Notes under the pieces: model-generated
The model's input: the letters and a program-made list of their open reading frames with translations, nothing else
Told to the model about the DNA's origin: nothing
Databases searched by the model: none
NCBI GenBank assembly: GCA_023376005.1
Contig: CM042152.1
Location: 75,280,473-75,344,472, forward strand
Origin: Doryteuthis pealeii
Lineage: Eukaryota > Mollusca > Cephalopoda > Myopsida > Loliginidae
Direction: 5' to 3'
Length of the DNA stretch: 64,000 nucleotides
In this document: one piece after another, positions 34,890-45,892 of the stretch
How the letters are laid out: every line of letters begins with the position of its first letter
Numbering within the stretch: the first letter of the stretch is position 1
Made by a program: the position numbers and the translations under genes

Positions 34890-34890
34890 G

Positions 34891-35026
34891 GTTCTTCTTG
34901 GCCAGTTTCTACACGAAATACGACTTCTCTCACTTCTGCATCAACGTCTCTGTTCTTGCGCTAAACCTTATTCCTAAACTTCCGCAGTTTCATGGCGTTC
35001 GCTTATTTGGTATCAACAAGTATTAA
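34891..35026 (+). CDS. ORMDL: ORMDL exon 3 (codons 109-153, stop)
   Basis: Last coding exon. The acceptor tctattccag ends at 34890. The split Leu codon is completed and the reading continues [20 protein letters not shown], then [20 protein letters not shown] and INKY, stop TAA at 35024-35026. This is the conserved ORMDL C-terminus: the rest of TM3, TM4 and the HGVR-FGINKY end. The summed exons (174+152+136) are 462 nt, i.e. 153 aa plus stop. The much longer open frames upstream of 34891 come from a minisatellite and are not coding. No clear poly(A) signal can be chosen in the A-rich sequence that follows; an AATAAA lies near 35374. Confidence 0.96.
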
Positions 35027-36010
35027 CATTTGTAATCCTAGAAGTGACAACAATGATGATAACCTCTGAAAATACCAACACTGGTGACCCGACCTACACC
35101 TTCCCTGACGCACTAACCACCAATAATCGAGCCTCTTCTATTGCTCTTAAATATTTCAATCACATCATGTATTTCAAAAAAAAAAAAGAAAAAAAAAATG
35201 AATTAAAAAAAAAAAATGAATTTAAAAAGAAAAAACAAATTAAAAAAAAGATGAATTTAAAAAAAAAATGAATTTAAAAAAAATAAATAAAAAGATAAAC
35301 TATCCCCCCTCAAAAAAAAAAACAACAAGAAAAAACAACAAACAATGAAATGGTAGCATTGATGATAGAAAGAACAATAAATGACTCTTCATGTTAGTGG
35401 CGTCTCTTTTTACGTGAGTGTTAAAATAGAATCCAGGGGACTTCAGAAGGTTGAGGGGGGAGGGGTTTGCTACTGTTTCGGCTTTTTGAGCCTTATCAGA
35501 GACACATCACATTCAGGATCTAAACAGTGCCGGTTGACAAGAATCTTTCTGAACTGCTGGGGGTGATCGGTGTATGATGATAGTTGCAGAAACTACCCGA
35601 CGGAAGTCCTGTTTCTCGTACTGTTCTTCTTTTCTCTCTAATAATTTTGTTGATATCAATCCCTGCTTGAAGCATTTCCTCGAGCCCACACCCCATTCCC
35701 TGCCGTTTACCTCTTCGGAGCCACGTCTACCAAAATCCAATCCCTATCTTCCTATCTATCTAAATGCTAATTCCAGTGAATTATATTTTCAAGAATTTGT
35801 CAAACTTATCAAGTTCCGGATTACAAAAAGATTTAAACTGTTTTTGTTATCTTTAAGTCTCTTAATCCTGTCAGTATAGCTAGCTAAACACCCACCCACC
35901 CACCTTCTCTCACTTTTTATCACTAAAGATGCAGACAATGGGATATTTAGAAAAATTGAAAGGGGGACAAAAATAGCACTTATCATTTGAGATATATAAT
36001 ATATTATGAC
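35027..36010. other. ORMDL 3' UTR and downstream sequence
   Basis: 3' UTR of unknown length, A-rich repeats of aaaaaatgaattt (35170-35300), and a block near 35470-35520 with ctgtttcggctttttgagcc, resembling the recurring TTCGGCC...CTCATCAG motif. No further gene supported. Confidence 0.4.
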
Positions 36011-36054
36011 AAGATTATAAAAATAATAAATGTAGTTTTTCTTTTCTTTTTTTT

Positions 36055-36275
36055 TTTTCTTTTTCTAAGCATGAAAGAATAATGAAACTAAGGATTCAAG
36101 TGGGTTAACATTCAAGAAATATTCCTGACTTAACTGTTTTGTTCGGAAATACCAGTTACTATATAAATTTCTTTAGACTGGTGTCATTTACACAATCTGA
36201 GCAAAATAGGTAAGTTAGACATATTTCTTGAATTTTAGCTCATTTCAATCCTTAGTTTCATCATTCTTTCAGGCT
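36055..36275. mobile_element. Short foldback element
   Basis: aagcatgaaagaataatgaa, actaaggattcaa is repeated inverted at 36235-36272 (ttgaatttt...atccttagtttcatcattct). A diverged relative follows at 36470-36640 after a TA run. Confidence 0.55.
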
Positions 36276-36425
36276 TTAAAAAAAACAAAAAAAAAAAAAA
36301 AAAAAAAACAGTACATTTATTTATTTATTTATTTTTTTATAACATTGTCATCTAATATATAAAGCATATGCAAAACACTGCGTATATTTAAAATATATAA
36401 ATATGGTTAGATAAAAAAATGTACT

Positions 36426-36470
<45 letters not shown>

Positions 36471-36719
36471 GCATGAAAAAATGTGGTCTAAATATTGAAA
36501 TAGGTGAATATTCACAAGTCCATTTCCTGTTTGAAAAGACTTTCAAATACCAGTTGCTATAAAAAATACTTTAGCCTTGTCTCATTCAAACAAATAATCC
36601 AAACCAATAGGTAAGTTACCTGTACTTTTGAATATCCTCATAAATATATATATATATATATATATTATGGGTTGTGAGGATTCCACATATGCTTAAAGTA
36701 TTAAATGACTAAGTTATAT

Positions 36720-37675
36720 TAAAAATCTAGTGGATTTTTTTGAAGCATGAAAGAATAGAAGTAAAATTAAAAATTTAAAAAGCTTGAATACAAACACCCA
36801 AAAATACCACAGACCCACCTTCTTAGGACCATTTGTTGAAATGAAAGTAACCTAAAATTTATTAATGTAGCAAATAGTATTTTTTCAACTTCCTGTGTAG
36901 AAAGTCTAATGATTCATAGACAATTTTAATATAATGTATAGAAAATATTTAAAGTCAATATAGATTTTAAATTAAAGAATGATTTGAAAAATTATTAATC
37001 AATTGGAAAAATTTAATTATATGTGTATGAACTATGTAATATATATATAATGAGCAGTTTTATTTTTTGTGTTTTTTTGTTTTTTTTTAATTAATAAAAT
37101 AAATTGAATGAAAACATTTAAAGAGATAAAAATATAGACTGGTGAACAGCTTAACTTCTTGCCTACTTTAAGTCGCTCACACCGAGTATTACACCCAAGC
37201 AAAGTACAAAAACGGATGGTTAGTTAATTATAATTAAGCAGAATGGCTCAGATTACAATAATAATAGGACTATTTTTGAATCAAATGAGTTCTGAATTGA
37301 ATAGATAGTGAACTTTTAAATATCCCATCATATAGGTAAAAAATATCAAGAAAATTTGTTATAACTGTGGGCATAACTTGGTAGGCAAAGATTTAAATGG
37401 TATTGTGATATTTTATCTGAATAAGATTTAGTGGTATCTAAAAAAAATTATTATAGAACTCTTATAAAAAATTATTATATTATTCTTAAATTGTAAAATG
37501 TCATAGGTAATTAAAATGATATTATTTATATATTAAATGATGAGATGGGAGTATAGATATTCATATAATTTGCTCCAGACATTTTTTTAATAGATATTTT
37601 CACTTTCTACAAGTTTTTTGAATTTTAATTTTCTACTTCATGCTTCAAAAAATCTAGTAGATGTTAAAAAAATAA
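36720..37675. mobile_element. ~950-bp AT-rich foldback element
   Basis: Left end aaatctagtggattttttt, gaagcatgaaagaa is inverted at the right (cttcatgcttcaaaaaatct, agtagatg). The interior is AT-rich without coding potential. Confidence 0.5.
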
Positions 37676-38330
37676 CTATATGGATATAAACACAAAGTGA
37701 TAAATAAGACAAACAGGAATATTTCTTTTATGTTATTTATTTTTCTCAACTAGTTTCGACCTTGTCAGGAAAAATTTCTTGTGAAAGAAATTGTTTTTAG
37801 AAAGTTTTAAAGTTTTCTAAGTGTTTGACAAGCCACTATAATCGGGGCAGAGAAATGTATTTGAATTGGCAAGTCCATCTGTTCAGTGAAAAACTTCTTT
37901 TAGTTTTCTCTGTTGGTATGTGAGAGGAAGATATATTTTTTAATGTCATCTTTCTACCTTTCATCTTATAAATACCAAAGTAGCAATGTTATAAGAATTT
38001 GGATTGATCCAAGTACTGCATGCCTCTCTGGTTATTCATGGACAGTTAGTTCTTATTCTAATCCTTTTAATAACAATATGGTTGCTGTATGTAGACATAT
38101 TATATTGTTAATATTTGGTTTAAAAAAGAAAATGGGAAAACAGTTCCAAAATTAACTCTGTCCAAGATCGGAAAGTCTTCTGATGAAAACATAATTTTCC
38201 TTTCTCTACTTTATAAATTAACCAAACTGTCCTTTTACAAACACAAAAACTTTTTCCATAGGTAGCAGGTAGAACATAAAGTTAAGATATTTGCTTATAC
38301 TTATTGTATTCCAAGTTAGAAGTATAGTAC
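37676..38330. other. AT-rich intergenic sequence
   Basis: Contains a cgaccttgtcagg motif near 37757. No gene seen. Confidence 0.35.
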
Positions 38331-38331
38331 A

Positions 38332-38337
38332 GGTAAC

Positions 38338-38382
<45 letters not shown>

Positions 38383-38567
38383 ACTTATTTTTTCGATGCA
38401 GGTATCATTGGGGAAATTTTTATAAACAGGCCAAAGCCAGGAACCAGAAAAGTTTTAGGAAACTGGCCAGGCTTTGGCCCATTTTCCAAAAATTATCTTG
38501 TTTCCCAATGCTACTTGCATCAGAAAAATAAGGTCTTACAAAAGTTTGATTTCAAGTTACCCATACC
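38332..38567. mobile_element. Foldback MITE with internal poly-T
   Basis: ggtaacttaaaa at the left and tttcaagttaccc at the right, plus inner arms (atgcaggtatcattgggg / cccaatgctacttgcat) and a central ggccaaagccagg / ctttggccc pair. A ~38-base T run (38342-38379) has expanded in the left arm. Confidence 0.65.
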
Positions 38568-39830
38568 ACACTTTTAATCTTTGTAGTTAGGTGGAAATCC
38601 AGAAAAAAAGACAAAGGCTATATAAAAACCCCTGCATGTTTCTATGTGTAAATTAGATAAGCCATATTAAAAAAAATAACCTAAGATAATTGTCAATAGG
38701 ATTATTTAATAGGCCCAGATATCATTACTGGTTGGTACATTTTATCCGGCTGTTAACATGTGTACATATTTTTTGTAAATAAAAATTGCACACAAATTTG
38801 TGTTAAAAGATATTTCTCCATTATTCTTCAAGATACAAAAACTGTTTATAAATTACAACCATTAATTAACGCTACATAAATGTTTCTATTATATTTGTTT
38901 TAATTTTTGGTTGGGCTGAGAACTTTACAGTAACCTTTCTTAGTTTTTAATATGCTTGGTTTTATTTTCTTTGAGAAATTGGACTTGAAATTGCTTTATT
39001 TTTTCAAGTTTGCACATTCTAACAATACTGAGGCAAATAGTTATTAAAGACAAATAAGTGTCGGTTAAAACACTTTCTCTAGTCAACTGGAATTTTTAGA
39101 TTTATTTTCATGATTATTACAATTTTTCCCCCCAGTTTATTGGGTCTTTTTTTAATTTTTAAAAATTTTTAATTCTTTTATTATTTTTAATTTTTAAAAT
39201 TTTTATTTCTTTTAATTTCTAAATTTAAAAAAATTTTTTTAAAAATTTTTATTTCTTTTAAAGATTCTTGAAAAAAATTTTTTCAAAAACTTTTATTTTT
39301 TTAAATTTTTAAATTTAAAAAAAAATTAAAAAGATTTTTTATTTCTTTTAATTTTTAAAGTTAAAAAAAAAATTTTTCAATTTTTGTTTCTAATTTTTAA
39401 ATTTTTTCTCTGGTTAGCTGTGGAATTTTTAGATGGATTTTCACAATTATTACAAGTTTTCTCTCCAGTTTATTTGGTCTTTTTTAAAAATTTTAATTTT
39501 ATTTTTTATTATCACAACATTCCAAGCCAATACCCTCTTTTAAATCTTTGAGCCCATTACATCGGTATCCCAGTAGTACTTTTATTTTCCCCCCACACCG
39601 TAGCAATGGTTTAAAATTAGTTCTCAGCACAAGCCGTTATTACTTCACCACAACACCTGTTCCAACCAACTACTCTCCACCGCATTCTCTCATTTTTGCT
39701 GAAATTGTCACTTACAATTCTTTTTATTGGCTTAATGCCATATAATTTTGACATGTTTCTATGACCAGGTATTTGGATTGCTGCAGTTAAAGATGTTGGA
39801 ATGCAGTAACAGTCAATTTAAAAAAAAAAA
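38568..39830. other. AT-rich sequence, mostly A/T-only between 39120 and 39500
   Basis: Alternating T and A runs (aaatttttaaaaatttttt-type) over ~300 bp. No gene. Confidence 0.5.
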
Positions 39831-39847
39831 AAATGACCCTACAGAAA

Positions 39848-39965
39848 GGATTTGACACAAGATCACAAGTATGGGGCATCCAGTGAAGATCCAAATCCCT
39901 TTTGAGTAGGAATGGATTAGCGAGACTAGCTTGTTAACCACTGTTCGAGAAAGATGCAGAATCTC
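39848..39965 (-). mobile_element. SINE-C fragment
   Basis: Minus strand: gtggttaacaagctagtctc, then the diverged body to cccatacttgtgatct. Confidence 0.55.
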
Positions 39966-39969
39966 CACC

Positions 39970-40270
39970 CTCCAACAGGCTCTTCTTGCGAGATGTCTTC
40001 ACTGGTTCATTCATGCTTTTCGTTGACAACCTGGTTGACATCATCTGTGAATCCATGACTGAATATCACCTCAGGGCTGGTAGAAACGCCAAGGGGGTCA
40101 AGCAATATGCCAAGCTGATCCTGGACCCAGGCCTTTATGGAGTTTGTCAATGGAACCGTGAATAGCTGACTCGCATATCTTCAATTGCTTTGGATTGCCG
40201 CGCATGGTATGCCTTCATTAAGGATATGGTGAATTCGTTGGGTGGAGTCAGCTCTACTAACCCAGGTTGA
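39970..40270 (+). pseudogene. LINE ORF2 C-terminal remnant
   Basis: Broken frame containing ISSIALDCRAWYAFIKDMVN then SLGGVSSTNPG and a stop, resembling the R-x-R-x-x-W-x-x-F C-terminal end of non-LTR ORF2 proteins. Upstream reading is interrupted by a stop. Confidence 0.45.
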
Positions 40271-40439
40271 ATGGCATCACAGATACAGAGATAGATACTT
40301 GTTAACCATTACACTTTGAAAGTCAATAAATAATGCCACTTATTATGGCAGTATTGTCTACGGCTCGGCCAGTCTCTCCTGCTAGCTGATGCCTTCCTCA
40401 TGTTTTGTTTGTTTGTAAAAGATCTATCTCTGAGCTCTT

Positions 40440-40595
40440 CAGTCCCATCTATAGGTTAAATAGAAAATTTGTTTACAAAAAAAAAAAAAAAAGTTTTAAA
40501 AAATATTCTTCTAAATTATCACTATGAATCTTTCAAAACTGTGCCAACATTAAATGACCCACAGAGGTTGATATGCCATAAAACAAAACAAACAA
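40440..40595 (+). mobile_element. ~555-bp retroposon, 3' end only
   Basis: cagtcccatctataggttaa to ttgatatgccataaaacaaa. Confidence 0.65.
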
Positions 40596-40808
40596 ACTGA
40601 GCCTTTGAAGCTAAATTTATCCTCTGTCGTTTTAAGTGTGATCTCCACGCCAGTAAACTGGTGCTCCGGTGTGGGAAGGTGAAGATAAAAGTACCAACAG
40701 TATATTGGTGTAATGGTCTCAAAGGGTTAACAGCAAGAGAAAACCAGCACAATATTGGAAATATATCATTGGACAAAAACAAACCAGACTGCTGACATAA
40801 AAAAAAGT

Positions 40809-40995
40809 GGTTATTTCCTATAACTCCAACATAAACAAAGGGGGAACCACTCTTGACTGATAAATTATTTATTCATTTTCCCTTTAAACTAACCTTAACC
40901 CTAACCCTGTCTTCTTTTTTCCTAGTAGATCAATAAATAATTTATCAGTCAAGAGTGGTTCCCCTTTGTTTATGTTGGAGTTGTAGGAAATAACC
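40809..40995. mobile_element. Foldback MITE with telomere-like core, copy 1
   Basis: Arms ggttatttcctataactcca ... gataaattatttatt and their inverse, around a loop containing aaccttaaccctaaccct. Copies at 43938-44111 and 50102-50295. Confidence 0.8.
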
Positions 40996-41049
40996 AAAAA
41001 TAATTTATTACGACAATTGATATTTATGACAAGTTGAGACATTTTCTGA

Positions 41050-41215
41050 CTGCTTTGGTTTAGCTTGGTTGGTAGAGCAATGGTCTCAGAACCACAAGGT
41101 TTCATGTTCAATACCAGCTGTTGCCAAATCAACACATGCTTGGATCTGTGCGGAAAAGTGGGAAGCTGATAGTAGGTATGGTGTTCCGCCTCGGACCGTC
41201 CACAATCATTGGATG
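41050..41215 (+). mobile_element. SINE-A copy (diverged)
   Basis: Head tttagcttggttggtagagc and B-box-like catgttcaataccag, then ggatctgtgcggaaaagtgg. Confidence 0.6.
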
Positions 41216-41261
41216 CCACAATTTGACCATTTTCAAAATCTGACAACTGCTGACTAGCCAC

Positions 41262-41596
41262 TGTATTTGACGGGATATAGGACGCACTTTTTTCCAAAAT
41301 TTTGGCTAAAAAAATTGCCCTGCGTCTTATACATCATAGGTGAAGTTTGAGACCTCCCGTAGGCCTAGGCTTAACCTTCTCCATGATGCTCACTAACCCA
41401 GCTTACGCTCAGTACTTTTACCTACCCTAAACTCCATGCATCCTTATTTTATTGCTGGTATTGTTATAATCAAGGTTAACAGGAGACTGTTTTCAACAAT
41501 ATATGCTTAAGTACACTAAAAACTTTTTTTCCTGAATCTGACCTGCTGAAAATGGGGGTGCGTCTTATATGCCGTCAAATATGGTATTTTCAAAGG
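41262..41596. mobile_element. Non-autonomous DNA transposon
   Basis: Inverted ends ctgtatttgacgggatatag, gacgcac ... gtgcgtcttatatgccgtca, aatatgg. No transposase. The termini resemble those of widespread hAT-type elements; the superfamily is not settled. Confidence 0.55.
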
Positions 41597-41798
41597 ACTC
41601 CTCACAAATTAGGATATCAAGGAAAATAAATTTCCTATTTTTTGGTAATTCTGACAATCTTACTTTTAGTAAATTATGACTTTTTTACAACTAAAGAAAC
41701 TGACAACACAACAATCAAGGAAAATAATCACTTCCTATGTCTGTCTAAGCCATTGAAGTTTTATTAAAATCTTAAACAATGATAAAAAAATAATGGTT

Positions 41799-41834
<36 letters not shown>

Positions 41835-41990
41835 CACTGCATTTTTTGTTGTTGTCCAATATTATAACTTCTGGCAAGACTTTAACTGTTGAGGGGTAGG
41901 GGGTTGAAATACTACTAATAAAGAAAGTATGTTAAGCCAGTGTTATGGTATAAAAGTCAGAATGACATAAAACTAGTGCCATATATACTT
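41597..41990. other. Unassigned sequence with long poly-T
   Basis: T run at 41803-41835. No gene. Confidence 0.4.
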
Positions 41991-43090
41991 GCATATTATG
42001 TAACTTTCTGAGGCCTAAACTTTAGCCTAATATTACAGGGTCACATCATACACAAGATATAGACTTTGCATGTGTAAATAATTGACCAAGGCTAGGCCTA
42101 GGCCAACTGGTACTCCTACAATTCCCAGCTTCAAATGGTTTCAATTTAGGCCTCAGAAAGTTTTCTTATCTAAGAATAAATAATATATATACTTGCTTAT
42201 CATGTTTTTCTGGGGCCTAAAATTTAGCCTAATATTTGTGAGGTCACTTTATACAAACTAGGCCTAGCCTTGGCCAACTGTTTGCACAAAAGTTTGTATT
42301 TTGTGGATGGTGTGACTTCCACCCTCCCCCTAATATTAAATCTCAAATTTAGATCCCAGAAAGTGGTATGATATGTATATATTCTGTGATCTAAACTTTA
42401 GCCTTCTAGAAGGGGGTCGCACCAGACATGAGGTATAAAGTAGGCCTATCCCACCCTGTCAGCTGGGGCAATAGAGTACACAGACTGCCCTTGTTGGTTG
42501 TGGATGGTGACCCATGATGCTTAAGGATAGAACCCTGATGGCTGAGCAGGCCATAACATAGAACAGTCCACTTTTCCTCTTACTTAAGCTAGACAGGCGG
42601 TCAGAGAGGCCCTCTTAGATCAATTGGCTAAGGCATGTCAAGCCCTAGCGCCTATATGATTGTCTCAACCCTATTACCCTTCCCCAACCCTTTTTATCAT
42701 ATATGTGCTAGAAGGCAGTGGCTGAGGATCTTAATGTCTTAGGTATGACATTAAACTGCATCTCTTGGTGAAGTTACAATTCTGGAGCTCTGGGGTGTGT
42801 GGCATACCCCTTTATTGTCAGGTTCACTCTGATCAGGAGTGGTAGTACCTGTTAGGATACCCTCTATCTGTCAAAGAGAAAAAATCAGTTTACAAAAAAG
42901 ATTTGAATACCCATCAAGCATGAATAGAACAAAATGTCTTTGGCATGAAATAACCCAACAAGAGTTGACATGCTGTAAAATCCAACTAACCAAACCAATC
43001 CTAGCCATCTATTTACATACAAAGTTTGTATCTTGTGTATGATGTAACCTCCCTAATATTAGGCTAAAAATGTAGATCCCAGAAAGTATG
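41990..43090. mobile_element. Inverted/tandem repeat cluster split by a 555-bp retroposon
   Basis: The unit gcctaaactttagcctaata ... tcacatcatacacaagat recurs at 42030, 42210 and 42390 and inverted at 43020-43085 (tatcttgtgtatgatgtaac). The retroposon at 42452-42985 sits between the last two. Confidence 0.55.
42452..42985 (+). mobile_element. ~555-bp retroposon copy
   Basis: ccctgtcagctggggcaata to agttgacatgctgtaaaatc; near complete. Confidence 0.7.
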
Positions 43091-43149
43091 ATATGTGGGT
43101 GGATATATAGTAATTGGATTAAAAAAATATTTGTTTAAAGGATTTGCCA

Positions 43150-43290
43150 AGTTTTTTTTTTTTTTTTTCTTCAGTTTTTTCTTTTTTTTTTTTTTTCTTC
43201 AGTTTTTTCTTTTTTTTTTTTTTTTTTTCTTCAGTTTTTTTTTTTTTTGTTTCTTTTCATTTTTCATTTTTTTTTATTTATTTTGAAAGC
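43150..43290 (+). repeat. T-rich tandem tract
   Basis: ttcttcagttttttctttt-type repeats, three units. Confidence 0.8.
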
Positions 43291-43825
43291 TATGAAAATA
43301 TCTATTTAGATAATTTAGCAAATAAGTTTAGACATGTAAAGCTGTAGACAAGCGATTGAGGCTTTTTTCTTTGTATCTGCTGATTTTTGAAAAAACAAAA
43401 AAACCAATAACGTCAAATGTCAGGGATTGGAGAGGAAAGAAAAAAAAGAAGAAAAAAGTTGTCAATTTTGTAAAGACAGTCATTGTCCAGCTACTTAATT
43501 GAAGCTTCTTGCTTTGTTTTTAACAAAAGACTCTACAATAATCCAAAATAAATAAATAATGATAAAGAAAAAAAAAATGTTTTGGTTGCCCATTGTTTAG
43601 GACAGGCATCAGAAAAAAAAAGAATACTTGATGTATTTTTATTTTTTTTATTTTCTTAGGTCGAACAAATAAAATTTATAAAAATAAAAAAAAAATGTTA
43701 TTTTGAGATGAGTCATGATCATTCCAAGTTTTGTTGAGGCTTTTAATTTCAATTCTCTTAAATTGATTCAAGAGTTTTATGACAAATATTTTTACCTTCT
43801 CCAGTTTATGGCCACCTTCTGTAAC

Positions 43826-44232
43826 ATGTTTCCCCAGAAATAAAACAGGGTTTATATTAATTTGCACCTCAAAATAAAATAGGGCTTATTTTTGGGGTAT
43901 GCCAAGTGTTTGTGTCGTATGATGTGATTGAAGAATGGGTTATTTCCTATAAGTCTAACATAAACAAAGGGGAACCACTCTTGACTGATAAATTATTTAT
44001 TGATCTACTAGGAAAAAAAGAAGTTAGGGTTAGTTTAATGGGAAAATAAATAAATAATTTATCACTCAAGAGTGGTTCCCCTTTGTTTATGTTAGACTTA
44101 TAGGAACTAACTGAAGAATGCTTATTTCTTTTGTCTGTCTACTGCTCTCAACTAGGACTTATTTTAAAGGGAGGGTTTATATTAAAATCCTGAAAAATTA
44201 TAGTAGGTCTTTTCGGGGAAACACAGTAATGT
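43826..44232. mobile_element. DNA element with TGTTTCCCC termini, split by a foldback MITE
   Basis: Left end catgtttccccagaaataaa and right end gtcttttcggggaaacacag are inverted, with ggtttatattaa on both sides. Interrupted at 43938-44111. No transposase. Confidence 0.55.
43938..44111. mobile_element. Foldback MITE with telomere-like core, copy 2 (9-bp TSD)
   Basis: Flanked by perfect TGAAGAATG (43929-43937, 44112-44120). Core in the opposite orientation (gttagggttag). Confidence 0.85.
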
Positions 44233-44234
44233 TA

Positions 44235-44756
44235 TATACCCCTTTGACTTGGGTATGTAAATGGCAAGGATATTTACCGCATACCCCACTTGTATGGCAT
44301 AAGGTCTCGTTTTTATGTAGGTGGGGGTATGTAAATAGCAAGAGAGACTTCTTAAGTGGGTTCTATTTCGTTGACTGGCCATCTTTTTATGGGCTGCTTT
44401 CCTCCTCTGGTCGATACGGCTTCTGTTATTCTGGGCTGTGGTTGTCTTAGCTCATTTCTTTATTTTTAATAATGAATGCAAGACCTGATTTATTTTTCAG
44501 ACATCTATTAAAACCGAAGCCCAGTTTTAACAGTGTGGTAAGAAGATGGCATACTTGGGAAGAGACGACCCTTACGTCTTCTTCCTTCAGCTAACCACCC
44601 AAATCTAACTAACTCTATCAGTTCCCTTCACACACACTGCCTTCAGCCAATGAGAAATCAGCTAAATGTGAACTGCTGTCAATAACTTTTATAACGGTTA
44701 ATGGTAACTTTCCATTTACCATACTGTTATTTAAATCTTACTACACTTAGTTTCAT
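44235..44756. other. Unassigned sequence
   Basis: A 110-codon + strand frame (44118-44450) starts inside transposon DNA and has no recognisable domain. No gene supported. Confidence 0.4.
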
Positions 44757-45110
44757 AGGGCCGGGTTAGCTCAATCATTAGAGCGTTCAGCTAGAAACCA
44801 CAAGGTTCCTAGTTCGATACCGGCCCTCACCAACTCAGCGTATGGGTTAGGGCCGGGTTAGCTCAGTCGGTAGAGCGTTCGGCTAGAAACCACAAGGTTC
44901 CTAGTTTGATACCGGCCCTCACCAACTCAGCGTATGAGTAGCACAGGGATCTGCGTGGTAAAGTAAGGAGCTGATGGTAGGTGTGGCGCTCCACCTCAGA
45001 CGCAAAAAAACAATCTCCTTCGTCTAGCGCTAGTGAAAAGGAGATAGACTCCCTTGCTGATTGGCTGATACCGACTTTAGGCCACCCTGACGACTTTACT
45101 TTTACACTTA
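44757..45110 (+). mobile_element. SINE-A with duplicated tRNA-like head
   Basis: Two heads (44758-44849 and 44850-44940), each with gggccgggttagctca and ggttcctagtt-gataccgg, precede one body ending gccaccctgacgacttta. The acceptor-like ends pair (GGGCCGG/CCGGCCC) but the T arm does not, so these are not functional tRNA genes. Confidence 0.8.
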
Positions 45111-45371
45111 GTTATAATTCTTAGGCAACCCATAAGTATTGTGACAGTAGTATATTTTGCTACCATTTTCTTAAACAGTTTCTGTTTTCACTCTATATAA
45201 AACAAATTTTTTTAAAGTTTTCTTTAAAACAGATCGGTCAAAGTACAATAACAACAAAAAGAAGATATTCAAAAGTCTAAACAACTTTAGGAAATTACAG
45301 TCTTCATTCTTGTAATTTACATTGTTTTTACCGGTACATTCTCCAGCCTTCATTGGGTGTAATATGCACTT

Positions 45372-45860
45372 GGTAATTTATGAGGAAGTGCGTCCCGGTC
45401 TCCTGCCTCAGAAATTGCTACCTGGTGACTAATGAAATAACGTCCCCAGCTATGTCGTCTCACATTTTCTTTTATTCATGTTTGTTTAATGTCTTGTTTT
45501 TAGTTTAAATAAACAAGAATTACGACAAAAAAGAAGCGACACCCCACAAATACATTTACTTGTAGAAAATATCTATCTATCTCCATTTGTTCATATCTAT
45601 CTATATTATTTGTTTATCTATCTCGGTCTATTCCAAACTAAATATCCATCTTCATATCTAAACAAGAATTACGACAAATTTCTATAAATGAACAAGAATT
45701 ACGACAAAAAAGAGACCCCCCCCCTCTAAAATTCATTTAACGCCCTAAGTTGGTTGTTTTCTTTCAAGTAACACCGACATAGCTGGGGACGTTATTTTAA
45801 TAGTCACCGGGTAGCAATTTCTGAGGCAGGAGACCAGGACGCATTTCCTCATAAATTACC
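45372..45860. mobile_element. Long-TIR MITE, copy 2 (perfect 8-bp TSD)
   Basis: 489 bp, ends GGTAATTTATGAGGAAGTGC and its inverse, flanked by ATGCACTT at 45364-45371 and 45861-45868. Arms ~85 bp. No ORF. Confidence 0.85.
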
Positions 45861-45892
45861 ATGCACTTCTATAAAGAAAGATTCTTTTTCTG

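Larger units (their letters stand above)
23749..34890 (+). other. ORMDL intron 2, inflated by duplication
   Basis: GT-AG intron, 11.1 kb as given. About 6.3 kb (25246-31575) is redundant with neighbouring sequence. If the duplication is artificial, the true intron is near 4.8 kb. It holds polypyrimidine tracts, a family-F repeat, an internally deleted mariner, a hairpin element, SINE-A pieces and, just before exon 3, a 31-bp minisatellite. Confidence 0.75.

Noticed and set aside
34476..34890. Open frames upstream of ORMDL exon 3
   Set aside because: Minisatellite sequence of the intron; only the part from 34891 matches ORMDL and the acceptor is clear.
40900..40918. Origin or protein-binding site in the CCCTAA stretch
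   Set aside because: Explained as the MITE core; nothing else in the flanks supports a regulatory role.
44118..44450. 110-codon + strand ORF
   Set aside because: Begins inside MITE-flanked transposon DNA, with no recognisable domain, splice signals or codon pattern.
44758..44830. tRNA gene
   Set aside because: Acceptor-like ends pair, but the T arm does not, and the same head begins many SINE-A copies followed by one conserved body.
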